Positions 34,855 to 46,245 of a DNA stretch of 64,000 bases are shown piece by piece. This DNA is from Candidatus Brocadia pituitae (GTDB lineage: Bacteria > Planctomycetota > Brocadiia > Brocadiales > Brocadiaceae): the NCBI GenBank assembly GCA_017347445.1, contig AP021856.1, forward strand, positions 3,046,613 to 3,110,612, given 5' to 3'. Position numbers and translations under genes: made by a program. The notes below the pieces were generated by a model. The model was not told the origin of the DNA and searched no databases. It was given only the letters and a program-made list of their open reading frames with translations. Position 1 is the stretch's first letter. Every line of letters begins with the position of its first letter.

Positions 34855-36642
34855 TTATGCCGGATACGCCTCTATGGCCTTTGTCCATCGCTGGAGTTGT
34901 TCCCCCCTTGACGTCTTATCCTTTGCCAGGGTTATAGGCCTTCCGCGGGTATCAATAACGATGCCTACAACACCCCCAAATACCTTTTTTGTCATGGGTT
35001 TGCCCTTTCCTGCGCCAACATCAAAATTCTTTGCTGGCAGGATCTCAATTTCAGCCATTTGATCAATACCCAGGGGTAAAACACGTAATTCCCCGTATGG
35101 GAGCGAATCTTCTGTCTTTTTACCGTCGGGCATCGTTATCTTGTATGAGATACATTTTTCTTTAGGTTTTCCAATACTGCCTTTCGCGAGAGAAACGCAG
35201 GTCCCCAGATGAATCAGGCAGTCCTTCTCAAACACCTCTGTGGCAGCCTGTTCATTTACCGTCGAAAGAACCCCCAGGTGCGGCATCATGAAGATACTAT
35301 CAACGGCAATCCTTGTTATGCCCTCAGGCTGAAAGGCATCAATCATCATGAGCATGGCCTGTGACCTGCGCGGTGCATGGGAAAGCACACCTCCGCTTCC
35401 CACTAACAGGTCTAATTGTAACATATCTACCAGCGTCTCACCTTCCATCTCCTGTTTAAATGCCTCGGATATATCGCGTTCCCGCTGTACCCCCTTCAGC
35501 CCTACGGCCAGGGATTTGTGCTGGCAAAAAGAGACACGAAGGGCCTCACGGGATATGGCCTGCTCAATCTTCAGTTCTTCTACTGTCTGAGGGATAGTTG
35601 TGGGGCGGATCATCTTATTCTTGATCCTGTTTCTAAGATCGGATTCTTCGATATCAAATGGCACCCACCGGAGAATATTCTCAAGCCCTGCCTCGGCCAG
35701 CACGTTGGAAATGCTATAACTCATTCCAAGATTGGCGCTCACCGTGCGGTTAAAGATTTCACCGTATACCGAGAAGACGTCTGTGGTGGCGCCTCCGATA
35801 TCCACCCCCACCACATTTATAGTACCCTTTTTTGCAATAGCTTGCATAATGAGACCAACAGCCCCGGGTGTAGGCATAATGGGCGCCCCCGTCCAGGACA
35901 TAAGTTTTTTGTAACCGGGCGCCTGCGCCATAACGTGTTCAAGGAAGAGCTTCTGGATCTCCTGCCGGGCCGGGAAGAGATTTTCGCGTTCAAGCGTGGG
36001 CCGGATATTTTCCGTGACGCTCAGCGCGGTTTTACTGTTCAATATCTCTCTTATTTTTTCGCGGGCATCCTTATTGCCAGCATAAATAACCGGGAGTTGA
36101 AAGGTCATACCGAGCCTGGGCCTTGGGTTGGCAGCAGAGATATATTCGGCCAGTTCTACAACATGGGTAACAGTGCCTCCGTCCGTACCGCCGGAAAGGA
36201 GGATCATGTCTGGCCTCAGATGCCGGATGCGGTCGATCTTTTCGTGGGGGAGTCGCCGGTCGTTTGATGCGATAACATCCATAACGATTGCACCCGCTCC
36301 CAGTGCCGCGCGCTGAGCACTTTCTGCTGTCATGGTCTTTACGGCTCCTGCCACCATCATCTGCAACCCACCGCCTGCGCTGCTTGTGGAGAGATAGATG
36401 TCGACACCTACATTTCCCCTTGCAGGGGTAATAATCTTTTCGCCGTCCAGAATTTTTCTGCCGGAGAGTTCTTCGACCTCAGCAAAGGCATTTAAGACGC
36501 CGCGGGTCACGTCCTCAAAAGGGGCTTCCACCGTGGTTGGAGACTCTCCGCGAAATGTCTGCCGGTACACCCCGTCCTTTTTTTCAATCAGGATAGCCTT
36601 TGTGGTGGTGCTGCCACAGTCTGTTGCAATGATAACATCCAA
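34855..36642 (-). CDS. MutL-type (glutamate mutase accessory) ASKHA ATPase
   Basis: A 595-aa protein. The start taken is TTG at 36640-36642 (AAAAAGGGGAT upstream); the open frame further upstream lies in a MITE. The N-terminal DVIIATDCGSTTTKAILIEK is the ASKHA phosphate-1 loop, followed by ASSAGGGLQM-type sequence (STSSAGGGLQMMVAG, ~residue 85), ILLSGGTDGGTVTHVVELAEY, VIYAGNKDARE, and VVGVDIGGATTDVFSVY (~residue 305, second ATPase motif), with VGSGGVLSHAPRR (~460). MutL-type proteins accompany B12-dependent glutamate mutase, but no mutase subunit is in the window, and similar genes occur without it. It forms a unit with the KOW-domain gene. Confidence 0.8.
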   Translation of the reverse strand: MDVIIATDCGSTTTKAILIEKKDGVYRQTFRGESPTTVEAPFEDVTRGVLNAFAEVEELSGRKILDGEKIITPARGNVGVDIYLSTSSAGGGLQMMVAGAVKTMTAESAQRAALGAGAIVMDVIASNDRRLPHEKIDRIRHLRPDMILLSGGTDGGTVTHVVELAEYISAANPRPRLGMTFQLPVIYAGNKDAREKIREILNSKTALSVTENIRPTLERENLFPARQEIQKLFLEHVMAQAPGYKKLMSWTGAPIMPTPGAVGLIMQAIAKKGTINVVGVDIGGATTDVFSVYGEIFNRTVSANLGMSYSISNVLAEAGLENILRWVPFDIEESDLRNRIKNKMIRPTTIPQTVEELKIEQAISREALRVSFCQHKSLAVGLKGVQRERDISEAFKQEMEGETLVDMLQLDLLVGSGGVLSHAPRRSQAMLMMIDAFQPEGITRIAVDSIFMMPHLGVLSTVNEQAATEVFEKDCLIHLGTCVSLAKGSIGKPKEKCISYKITMPDGKKTEDSLPYGELRVLPLGIDQMAEIEILPAKNFDVGAGKGKPMTKKVFGGVVGIVIDTRGRPITLAKDKTSRGEQLQRWTKAIEAYPA

Positions 36643-36680
36643 ATGTATTATCCCCTTTTTATGATAAATAATTATTTTTT

Positions 36681-36852
36681 GTAACAATTTAGCTTTTTGA
36701 AAACCCGTACCTTCATGTAGAATCAATAGAAAACGGTATACGTAGCGCGGGTGGTTTATCCCCCGACCAAACGCCGACCACAAGGGACTTCGTCGTGAGC
36801 TCAGTCGAACGACCGGCGCTACTTTTTCTTTTTCAAAAAGCTAAATTGTTAC
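36681..36852. mobile_element. MITE-like element, intact, module B
   Basis: 172 bp with 23-bp perfect terminal inverted repeats (GTAACAATTTAGCTTTTTG... and complement, 36681-36703 and 36830-36852). The interior holds GCCGACCACAAGGG and GGCGCTAC blocks. TATTTTT occurs beside both ends, with one extra T on the left, a possible target duplication. The element's last base is also the last base of the stop codon of the 123-aa gene. Confidence 0.8.
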
Positions 36853-37223
36853 TATTTTTCTAATTCCTCAATAATCCTTTTGATGCCTTCTCTCTTTTCA
36901 AGAATACCCTGAAGCAGGTCATATTCTGCAGGAGCAAACAAAAAGGTCAAAAAAGGTCTGAAAAACACCATCATTTGACTTCCAACATAGTTGAGTGGTT
37001 GTGCACCCTCAAGAAACAATGTGGCGGGGACGGCAAGCCGCCTTTTTTTCATGATCATCGTAAGTTTTTGAATCAGAGCCAACTCTGGTTCGTTCAGCTC
37101 CCTGTTTTTATGTGATGCGCCCAGACTGAAGGCATGCTTAAACCCGCGACGGATAGACGATTCGTCCAGCTTCGGAAAGCATGAGCATATTTTTGACAAA
37201 ACTTTATGCATATACATGGGCAT
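36852..37223 (-). CDS. conserved hypothetical protein, 123 aa
   Basis: A basic, helical cytosolic protein. N-terminal half: CSCFPKLDESSIRRGFKHAFSLG and ELALIQKLTMIMKKRRLAVPATLFLEGAQPL; C-terminal half: MVFFRPFLTFLFAPAEYDLLQGILEKREGIKRIIEELEK, both quoted in pieces. The FFRPF motif and the final amphipathic helix look conserved in anammox genomes by memory, but no function is known to me. No clear ribosome binding site; the ATG at 37223 is followed by in-frame ATGs at residues 3 and 5. The stop codon touches a MITE, so the original C-terminus may have been read slightly differently. Confidence 0.6.
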   Translation of the reverse strand: MPMYMHKVLSKICSCFPKLDESSIRRGFKHAFSLGASHKNRELNEPELALIQKLTMIMKKRRLAVPATLFLEGAQPLNYVGSQMMVFFRPFLTFLFAPAEYDLLQGILEKREGIKRIIEELEK

Positions 37224-37465
37224 GGAAATCTTATCAAAACAGGGTTGTTTTTGTCAAAATCAAAATACTCACAACAACCTCGTTTGCGTATATTTTCCTT
37301 GTAATTTTTCATCCGTCTGCCTATAATAAAACACGTATGTAACGGCAATTTGCCGCGAGCAAAAAGAGAGACAGAGGACACTGAAAAATTTGTATTGGTG
37401 TCGCTGTAAGCCCGATGCTGTTGCCTGATAGCCGGTATTTATATCAATAGTTATGGAAATTTTAA

Positions 37466-38818
<1,353 letters not shown>

Positions 38819-38966
38819 CGTAGCGAGGTTGCAAAACCAGAAATCAACATTCTCGGCAAATCTCTGATATTATGCTTCAAACAAGAACCACATTCCACAT
38901 TTCTAAACGCTATCACCGGTCGTGATTTTTTGTGGTTTTAGCTGATACTTGCTGACATTAAATTCC

Positions 38967-38994
38967 TTGACAAAAAACAGGCGGTACTTATAAT
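38967..38994 (+). promoter_or_regulatory. consensus sigma70-like promoter of htpX
   Basis: TTGACA (38967-38972), 16-bp spacer, TATAAT (38989-38994): both boxes are perfect consensus, ~110 bases before the htpX start. It predicts strong constitutive transcription. Confidence 0.8.
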
Positions 38995-39104
38995 ATTTTT
39001 CAGTTATTGCAGATATGGAAAAGGTTCATAAATAGTAAATTTTTACGATACGTTTTCGGTGTCTTCTAAAAAGTCCTTTGACAGATCAATGGAGATGGTT
39101 GTCT

Positions 39105-39950
39105 ATGAATTATTTTAAAACAACGATATTGCTTATAGCCTTAACGCTCTTGCTCGTTTGGGTAGGAAGCATGGTCGGCGGACGCCAGGGCGCTGTTTTT
39201 GCCTTTGCTATTGCCATGGGTATGAATTTTTTCAGTTACTGGTTTAGTGACAAGATCGTCCTTAAAATGTACGGAGCCAGGGTCGTTTCAGATCAGGAAT
39301 CACCAGATTATTACGCTATGGTCAGAGAGCTTACTGATCGGGCTGGAATGCCCATGCCGAAGATCTATATCATCCCAACGAATGCTATGAATGCCTTTGC
39401 AACAGGGAGAAATCCTGCTCATGCTGCGGTTGCCGTTACCGAGGGGATGCTCAATTCGTTGAAACGTGAAGAATTGAAGGGAGTGCTGGGGCATGAACTT
39501 TCTCATGTCCGGAATCGGGATATCCTGATTTCTACCATTGTAGCAACGATCGCAGGTGCTATTATGTTACTCGCCAACATGGCCCGATGGGCGGCGCTCT
39601 TTGGAGGTTATGGCGGCAGGGATAATGAAGAAAACCGGGGCAGTGGCTTTGCCATGTTGTTTTTGGCCATTTTGGCCCCTCTCGCCGCACTTGTCATTCA
39701 AATGGCAATTTCCCGTTCACGGGAATACGCTGCCGACAAGGGCGGAGCGTTATTAACTGGCAATCCCTTGGGACTGGCCAGCGCCCTTGAAAAATTACAG
39801 CAGGCATCTGCGGTCAGGCATATGAATGCAAATACTGCCACGGCACATATGTTTATTGTGAATCCATTAAGCGGACGCTCGCTTCTTGCAATCTTTAGTA
39901 CTCATCCGCCAATTGAAGAGAGGATCAAAAGGCTCAGGGCCATGGCGTAA
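39105..39950 (+). CDS. htpX: HtpX-type membrane zinc metalloprotease
   Basis: A 281-aa M48-family protease of the inner membrane that degrades misfolded membrane proteins. Two N-terminal helices (residues ~5-25 and 30-50), the zinc motif [14 protein letters not shown] (HExxH, ~residue 130), the third ligand region [17 protein letters not shown] (~residue 213) and two further helices (~148-168, ~185-205). The ATG at 39105 has GGAG ten bases upstream; an in-frame TTG at 39078 is less likely. Own strong promoter. Fits the stress-tolerance theme of the window with the Hsp20s. Confidence 0.93.
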   Translation: MNYFKTTILLIALTLLLVWVGSMVGGRQGAVFAFAIAMGMNFFSYWFSDKIVLKMYGARVVSDQESPDYYAMVRELTDRAGMPMPKIYIIPTNAMNAFATGRNPAHAAVAVTEGMLNSLKREELKGVLGHELSHVRNRDILISTIVATIAGAIMLLANMARWAALFGGYGGRDNEENRGSGFAMLFLAILAPLAALVIQMAISRSREYAADKGGALLTGNPLGLASALEKLQQASAVRHMNANTATAHMFIVNPLSGRSLLAIFSTHPPIEERIKRLRAMA

Positions 39951-40061
39951 GAAAAGATGATGAAATCTGAGCGCATATTATGGCATCCGTCTCTGCTGTA
40001 AGTTGCAACCATCAGCCTGCAATTAGTTTTGTTTCATTGCGCAGCACGCCTGCAAAGAAAT

Positions 40062-40088
40062 CTCCTTACGGTAAGGTGCGGTAAGGAG
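40062..40088. repeat. hairpin after htpX
   Basis: CTCCTTAC and GTAAGGAG form an 8-bp stem around a GC-rich loop that itself contains GGTAAGG. No long T-run, so a weak terminator at best. Confidence 0.5.
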
Positions 40089-40232
40089 GGGTGGAATTTG
40101 TGAAAATCAAAGACGTTCATAAAATGATGCTATGAATGAAGTTAAAAAGTTTTTTATATTTCCATGAGTTTGAACTGTTGCCCAAACAGATGGTGTTTTT
40201 ACAAAGATGGCAATTTACTTGGAGGAACGTGA

Positions 40233-40544
40233 ATGGTGCACTATACGTGTGATATGTGCGGAAGACCATTGTTGGCAGATGAGGATGTCCGGTATGTGGT
40301 AAAAATCGAGGTATACACTGCATGTGATGCAATGGAAATGGACGAAGACGACGATATGGATGCAGAAATTTGGGAACTGGAAGAAGGCAATGGCCAGGAT
40401 GATGCATCATGCCACGCAGAGGGATTTGAAGACGCAGATTACAAGACGTTCCGCTTTGACTTATGCACCAAATGTCACAAAAAATATTTACAAGACCCGT
40501 TGTTTTTAAAATCATGGAATAAAACCAGGTTTTCAGAAAATTAA
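40233..40544 (+). CDS. small zinc-ribbon-like acidic protein
   Basis: A 103-aa protein with TTGGAGG seven bases before its ATG. Two Cys pairs, CDMCGRPL (residues ~6-13) and CTKCHKKYL (~78-86), would hold one zinc as a split ribbon. They flank a very acidic centre ([24 protein letters not shown], in parts) and a conserved FRFDLC. The pattern resembles small planctomycete proteins of unknown function. It stands between htpX and leuC, separate from both. Function not assigned. Confidence 0.65.
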   Translation: MVHYTCDMCGRPLLADEDVRYVVKIEVYTACDAMEMDEDDDMDAEIWELEEGNGQDDASCHAEGFEDADYKTFRFDLCTKCHKKYLQDPLFLKSWNKTRFSEN

Positions 40545-40627
40545 CCTCCTTTTATATAATCTCGATATTTTTCCGTGCTTGCGTCTCGAGAAGACAAGAG
40601 CAAGTAAATTATTATTACAAAAAAAGT

Positions 40628-41896
40628 ATGGGAATGACAATAACCGAGAAGATCATTGCGGATCATTCCGGACTCAAAGAGGTGCATCCTGGACAATTCG
40701 TATACGCAAATGTGGACATTTGTCTTGGCAACGATATTACTGCGCCTATTGCCATTGAAGAGTTTGAAAAGACTGGCATATCAAAAGTTTTTGACCCGGA
40801 AAAGATTGTATTGGTCCCCGACCATTTTACCCCCAGCAAGGATATAAAGTCTGCACAGCAATCAAAGATCCTGAGGCTTTTTGCTGAAAAACATCATTTA
40901 AAACATTACTTTGAGATTGGCCGAATGGGTATAGAACATGCCCTCCTGCCCGAACAGGGAATTGTGGGGCCAGGCGATCTTGTCATTGGCGCTGATTCTC
41001 ATACCTGTACCTACGGCGCCCTCGGTGCATTTTCAACGGGTGTAGGAAGTACCGACCTTGCCGCCTGTTTTGCCACGGGAAAGGTGTGGCTTAAGGTGCC
41101 CGAAGCGATGAAATTTGTTTTTCACGGCAAGGTAAAAAACTGGACCTCCGGCAAGGATCTCATCCTTTACACGATTGGAAAGATTGGTGTGGATGGCGCC
41201 CTCTATAAGGCAATGGAGTTTACCGGCAGTGCCATATCACATTTGCCGATGGACGATCGCTTTGCCATGTGTAATATGGCCATCGAGGCCGGGGCAAAGA
41301 GCGGCATCATCGCCCCCGACAAAAACACGGAAGGATATATCAAAGACCGGTTTAAGAGAAAACCTGTGATTTACCAGAGTGACCCCGACTGCAACTACGC
41401 AAGAATACACGAATTTCATGCCGATGAAATATCACCTCAGGTAGCCCTTCCCAACTTGCCGGAAAACACAAAACCCGTGGAAGAGGTTTCGGGGATTAAA
41501 ATTGATCAGGTCGTTATCGGTTCTTGCACTAATGGGAGAATTTCTGATCTTAGGATAGCTGCCAGAATCCTCAAAGGGAAAAAGGCGCATCCATCTCTTC
41601 GGCTCATTATTTTCCCGGCAACTCAGGAAATTTACAAACAGGCTTTACAAGAGGGCCTGATTGAGACGTTTATTGATGCTGAGGCGGTCGTTTCCACCCC
41701 GACATGCGGGCCATGCCTCGGCGGACATATGGGAATTTTGGCGGAGGGAGAGCGGGCGCTTTCCACAACCAACCGTAATTTTGTTGGCCGCATGGGACAC
41801 CCGAAAAGCGAGATCTATCTTTGCAGTCCCGCTGTTGCAGCTGCTTCTGCAATCACGGGAGAGATTACGCCACCGGATGAAATCATAAAGAATTGA
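40628..41896 (+). CDS. leuC: 3-isopropylmalate dehydratase / homoaconitase-type large subunit
   Basis: A 422-aa aconitase-superfamily subunit. It isomerises 2- to 3-isopropylmalate in leucine synthesis, with a [4Fe-4S] cluster held by three cysteines: [11 protein letters not shown] (~residue 122), [15 protein letters not shown] (~299) and [13 protein letters not shown] (~358). At 422 aa it belongs to the shorter, archaeal-like LeuC/HacA subfamily rather than the 465-aa proteobacterial type, so a homoaconitase-like role cannot be excluded. leuD is found only 4.3 kb downstream, beyond the activase gene, all on the same strand; the stop overlaps the activase start. Confidence 0.9.
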   Translation: MGMTITEKIIADHSGLKEVHPGQFVYANVDICLGNDITAPIAIEEFEKTGISKVFDPEKIVLVPDHFTPSKDIKSAQQSKILRLFAEKHHLKHYFEIGRMGIEHALLPEQGIVGPGDLVIGADSHTCTYGALGAFSTGVGSTDLAACFATGKVWLKVPEAMKFVFHGKVKNWTSGKDLILYTIGKIGVDGALYKAMEFTGSAISHLPMDDRFAMCNMAIEAGAKSGIIAPDKNTEGYIKDRFKRKPVIYQSDPDCNYARIHEFHADEISPQVALPNLPENTKPVEEVSGIKIDQVVIGSCTNGRISDLRIAARILKGKKAHPSLRLIIFPATQEIYKQALQEGLIETFIDAEAVVSTPTCGPCLGGHMGILAEGERALSTTNRNFVGRMGHPKSEIYLCSPAVAAASAITGEITPPDEIIKN

Positions 41897-44800
41897 TGGA
41901 GAAAGCGAGTGAAACCATGTCTCAGAAAAAATATATAGGACTTGATATTGGTTCTGTAAGCGTAAAGGCGGTATTAGTCAACGGCCATAAGGAAATCCTG
42001 GAAAATCATTACGTCCGTTCACACGGTCAACCGGTAGAAACATTCATCCTTGTCTTGCGGGACATATTCAATCGGACGCATATTGATGACATCGACGGCA
42101 TAGCAATTACCGGTTCTGGTGGTAAGCTTGTCTCTGAATTGATGAACATTGCCTTTGTCAACGAGGTTGTCGCCCATAGCCAGGCAACAACAACCTTATA
42201 CCCTGAAGTGCACACCATTATTGAAATTGGCGGTGAAGATTCAAAACTTATGCTGATCGAAAGGGATACAGCCTCCGGGCAAACAAAGGTTTCCGATTTT
42301 TCCATGAATACCATGTGTGCCGCAGGGACGGGTTCGTTTTTGGATCAGCAGGCTACCCGGCTTGGCATTGCTATTGAAAAAGAATTTGGAGAGCTTGCGT
42401 TAAAATCCAAAAATCCTCCGCGAATTGCCGGACGCTGTAGTGTCTTTGCCAAGACCGATATGATACATCTGCAACAGGAAGGCACACCCGTGCACGATAT
42501 CGTGGCCGGACTTTGTTACGCCATGGCCAGGAATTTCAAGAGCAATATTGGCAAGGGAAAGGAATTTTCCAAACCCATCGTTTTTCAGGGGGGTGTCGCA
42601 GCAAACGTTGGAATGATTAAGGCATTTGAGGATATTTTAGAACTCAAACACGGAGAGCTCCTGATACCAAAATATTTTAATGTCATGGGGGCAATTGGTA
42701 CGGTATTCACCCTTATGGACAAGGGTATCCATTCGCCTTTCCGTGGTTTAAAAGAGGTTGAAGAATATTTAAGAAATCGTGGTGCAAAGGCTTCGAATCT
42801 TGAACCCCTTCAGGCGGATAATTATAAGATCGTTGAAAAAACGCATTCGATTGCAGGTGGCGAAAAAATCGAGGCATATGTCGGGGTTGACGTGGGATCG
42901 ATCAGCACAAATATTGTTGTTATTGATAAGCATAAAAATGTCCTGGCGCGGCGCTATCTTATGACGGCGGGAAGACCGCTTGAGGCTGTAAAACAAGGGT
43001 TATATGAGGCTGGCCAGGAGGTGGGGGACAAGGTGATCGTCTGTGGCGCGGGAACAACAGGTTCCGGGCGTTACTTAACGGGGGATTTTATCGGCGCAGA
43101 TATAGCGAAGAATGAAATTACCGCTCATGCAACAGCCGCCGCAAATGTAGACAAGAGCGTGGACACCATCTTTGAGATCGGCGGACAGGATTCCAAGTTT
43201 ATCCGGTTAGAAAACGGAGCTATCGTGGACTTTGCCATGAATAAGGTGTGCGCCGCAGGAACCGGCTCATTCCTGGAAGAACAGGCCGAAAAGCTGAGCA
43301 TAAGTATTAAAGGAGAATTCAGCAAACGGGCGCTTTCGTCATGCTGTCCGTCCCATCTTGGCGAGCGATGTACTGTGTTTATGGAATCCGACCTGAACCA
43401 CCATCAGCAGCGCGGGACGTCTAAAGATGATTTGCTTGCAGGGCTGAGCTATTCTGTTGTGTTAAACTTTATTAACAGGGTCGTAGAAGATAGAAAAATC
43501 GGAAATTCGATCTTCTTTCAGGGAGGAGTGGCAGCCAATCGCGGGGTAAAGGCTGCATTTGAAAAGGTGACCGGGAAAAAGATCAGTGTCCCGCCTCATC
43601 ACGATATCATGGGCGCCATCGGATCCGCAATTATCGCCATGGAGGAAAAGACGTGGGAAAAATCCCGCTTCAAGGGGTTTGACCTCCGGCATAAGAGATA
43701 TGAGTTGTCTTCCTTTGTTTGTAAGGATTGTTCAAATATCTGTGAGATCAGGAAGGTCACCATCGATGGAGAAAACCCGCTTCACTATGGAAGCCGCTGC
43801 GGTAAATTTGATGATGAACGGACGCTGAAAAAGGGGAAACACCTCCCCAGACTCTTCCGTGAGAGGAAAGACGCACTTTTCAATACGTATAAAAAAAATA
43901 AACCCGATCAACCCGTTGGGAAAAGGATCGGAATACCGCAGGTTTCTACGTTTTACGATTTCTATCCGATGTGGAAGGCATTTTTCACGGAATTAGGTTT
44001 TGCGGTAATTACTTCCAGCGATACCAATAAAGACATTATCTATAATGGGGTGGAGGTGATTACTGCAGAAACCTGTTTTCCCATTAAGGTAGCACACGGG
44101 CACGTCATTGATATGCTGGAAAGGGATATTGATTATCTGTTCCTGCCCAGTGTGATTAATTTAACGCACAGCAGCCCAAAACTTACTCACTCATACGCAT
44201 GTCCTTATGTGCAGTGTATACCGTATCTTGTTCGTTCGGCAATCGATTTTCAGGGGAAAAAGTTTGAGGTTTTGTCTCCCGTCATTCATTTTGAATACGG
44301 AGAGGAATACCTCAATAAGACCCTGCGTGAGATTGCGAAAAACTTGGGAAGAACGGGAATGATTGCTGAAACGGCCATAAAGGCTGCACATGAGGCGCTG
44401 CAGAATTTTAACAAAACGCTCGAAGCGAGAGGAAGAGAGATCCTGGAGAAATTGGGGGAAAATGAAAAGGCCTTCGTGCTGATTAGCCGATCCTATAATG
44501 GCTGTGATACAGGCATGAACCTGGGGCTTCCGGAAAAATTGCGGGATTTAGGCATCCTGACCATCCCGCTTGATTTTCTGAAGCTGGATATCGAAGAAGT
44601 GTCTCATGATTATCCGAATATGTACTGGAAGACCGGCCAAAAATTCCTCGCTGCAGCCCGGATAATAGCAAAAGACAAAAGGCTCTATCCGTTATATATC
44701 ACAAACTTCGGCTGCGGTCCTGATTCCTTTATATCCAAGTTCTTTGCCAAAGAACTAGCAGGGAAGCCATGTTTAACCATAGAGATTGATGAGCATAGTT

Positions 44801-46197
44801 CTGACGTTGGGGCAATTACCCGGTGCGAGGCATTCATTGATAGCCTGAAAAATGTCAAACCTTCCGCCGGGAGGACAAAGTTAAGGGATGAAGTGCCGAT
44901 CCGTACTTTGGCTGAGAAAAAGAAGCGGACGATATACGTACCCTATATGTGTGATCACGGCAGGATGATTGCTGCTTCCATGAGGGCTAACGGGGTACTG
45001 GCAGAGGCATTGCCCATGGCAAATAAACAGTCGGTGGATATTGGAAGAAAATTCACTTCGGGAAAGGAATGTTATCCTGCAATTCTTACCACCGGGGATA
45101 TTGTGAAAAAGGCGATGAGCCCTGATTTTGACCCCGAGGCAAGCGCTTTCTTTATGGCGACGGCATCCGGTCCCTGCCGGTTTGGCCAGTACAATAAATT
45201 CCAGCGAATGGTGCTTGATGATCTTGGGCTTCCCCAGGTACCTCTTTACACGATGGACCAGGGAGATAATTATGATGAAGATACGAAGAACCTCGGCACC
45301 CACTTTCGCAAGCTGGCATGGAACGGCATTGTGTACATAGATCTCTTGCAAAAATTGCAGAGAGAGACGAGGCCCTATGAAGTCCATAAAGGAGAAACTG
45401 ACGTTCTCTATGAAGAATATGTGAAAAAGGCCGAGGTTGCGCTCGAAAAACATCTGAATTTAGTTGATTTCGCCCGTGAAGCCAATGAAGCATTTGCAAA
45501 GGTAAAGGTAGACCGGAGCAAGCCAAGACCGTTAATTGGAATCATTGGGGAGACCTATGTCAGATGCAATGAGTTCGCAAACAACTTCCTCTCCAGAAGT
45601 ATTGAAAAGCTGGGAGGAGAGGCTTATATCCCGCCTTTTTCCGAATGGATTAATTATATTGCGCACTGTCGCAGGGAATCATGTCGTTTTGAAAGGGATT
45701 ATAAGGGCCTCTTTGGTGAAATCATTTCAGACGTAGTTCAGAGATATGATGCCTATAAGCTCACCAAGGTTTTTAGGGGGACCATCAGGCACTTCCTGAA
45801 AGAGGCACCAATTAAAGAGCTTATTAAAAAGGGAAAGCCATACATCGATGATTCTTACAAAGGCGACCCGGTGCTGAGCATGGGGAAAGCAATTGAATAC
45901 GTAGAGGAAGGACTTGACGGCTTAATTAATATTATTCCATTCCACTGCATGCCGGGTACGGTGGTCAATGGAGTGCTGGAAAGGTTTCAGAAGGATTTTT
46001 ACGGTATGCCGTGTTTGAAATTGTCATTTGATGGTCAGGAGCAATCAAACGAGGAAACACGGCTGGAGGCATTTATGCACCAGGCGTATCAGAGGATGGA
46101 AGGCAGGCTGCACTCAAAGAAACAGGGTACAGCAAACCACTGGCGGCGAAAGGATGCAAAGAGCGATAGGGAATTGGTGGCGGGAAGGAGATTATAA
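41896..46197 (+). CDS. giant double-ASKHA (R)-2-hydroxyacyl-CoA dehydratase activase
   Basis: A 1433-aa fused protein. Two BadF/BcrAD/HgdC-type ATPase domains come first (residues ~14-290, IGLDIGSVSVKAV, MCAAGTGSFLDQQA, GRCSVFAKTD; and ~325-590, VGVDVGSISTNIV, VCAAGTGSFLEEQA, ERCTVFMESD). Each has the Cys that ligates the bridging [4Fe-4S] cluster of HgdC. Then a cysteine patch (CKDCSNICEI, ~610), a DUF2229-type region (KRIGIPQVSTFYDFYPMWKAFF, ETCFPIKVAHGHV, SYACPYVQCIPYLVRS, ~680-780) and an HgdB-like C-terminal half (GKECYPAILTTGDI, ASGPCRFGQYNKFQRM, ~1055-1100) follow. The family injects electrons by ATP hydrolysis into dehydratase partners. Lying between leuC and leuD with a start overlapping leuC is notable. 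Start ATG at 41896; in-frame TTG 41893. Confidence 0.85.
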   Translation: MEKASETMSQKKYIGLDIGSVSVKAVLVNGHKEILENHYVRSHGQPVETFILVLRDIFNRTHIDDIDGIAITGSGGKLVSELMNIAFVNEVVAHSQATTTLYPEVHTIIEIGGEDSKLMLIERDTASGQTKVSDFSMNTMCAAGTGSFLDQQATRLGIAIEKEFGELALKSKNPPRIAGRCSVFAKTDMIHLQQEGTPVHDIVAGLCYAMARNFKSNIGKGKEFSKPIVFQGGVAANVGMIKAFEDILELKHGELLIPKYFNVMGAIGTVFTLMDKGIHSPFRGLKEVEEYLRNRGAKASNLEPLQADNYKIVEKTHSIAGGEKIEAYVGVDVGSISTNIVVIDKHKNVLARRYLMTAGRPLEAVKQGLYEAGQEVGDKVIVCGAGTTGSGRYLTGDFIGADIAKNEITAHATAAANVDKSVDTIFEIGGQDSKFIRLENGAIVDFAMNKVCAAGTGSFLEEQAEKLSISIKGEFSKRALSSCCPSHLGERCTVFMESDLNHHQQRGTSKDDLLAGLSYSVVLNFINRVVEDRKIGNSIFFQGGVAANRGVKAAFEKVTGKKISVPPHHDIMGAIGSAIIAMEEKTWEKSRFKGFDLRHKRYELSSFVCKDCSNICEIRKVTIDGENPLHYGSRCGKFDDERTLKKGKHLPRLFRERKDALFNTYKKNKPDQPVGKRIGIPQVSTFYDFYPMWKAFFTELGFAVITSSDTNKDIIYNGVEVITAETCFPIKVAHGHVIDMLERDIDYLFLPSVINLTHSSPKLTHSYACPYVQCIPYLVRSAIDFQGKKFEVLSPVIHFEYGEEYLNKTLREIAKNLGRTGMIAETAIKAAHEALQNFNKTLEARGREILEKLGENEKAFVLISRSYNGCDTGMNLGLPEKLRDLGILTIPLDFLKLDIEEVSHDYPNMYWKTGQKFLAAARIIAKDKRLYPLYITNFGCGPDSFISKFFAKELAGKPCLTIEIDEHSSDVGAITRCEAFIDSLKNVKPSAGRTKLRDEVPIRTLAEKKKRTIYVPYMCDHGRMIAASMRANGVLAEALPMANKQSVDIGRKFTSGKECYPAILTTGDIVKKAMSPDFDPEASAFFMATASGPCRFGQYNKFQRMVLDDLGLPQVPLYTMDQGDNYDEDTKNLGTHFRKLAWNGIVYIDLLQKLQRETRPYEVHKGETDVLYEEYVKKAEVALEKHLNLVDFAREANEAFAKVKVDRSKPRPLIGIIGETYVRCNEFANNFLSRSIEKLGGEAYIPPFSEWINYIAHCRRESCRFERDYKGLFGEIISDVVQRYDAYKLTKVFRGTIRHFLKEAPIKELIKKGKPYIDDSYKGDPVLSMGKAIEYVEEGLDGLINIIPFHCMPGTVVNGVLERFQKDFYGMPCLKLSFDGQEQSNEETRLEAFMHQAYQRMEGRLHSKKQGTANHWRRKDAKSDRELVAGRRL

Positions 46198-46245
46198 AAA
46201 CATGCAAAAAGATGTTTTTTGCCAATACGATAGTATGAGGATACG

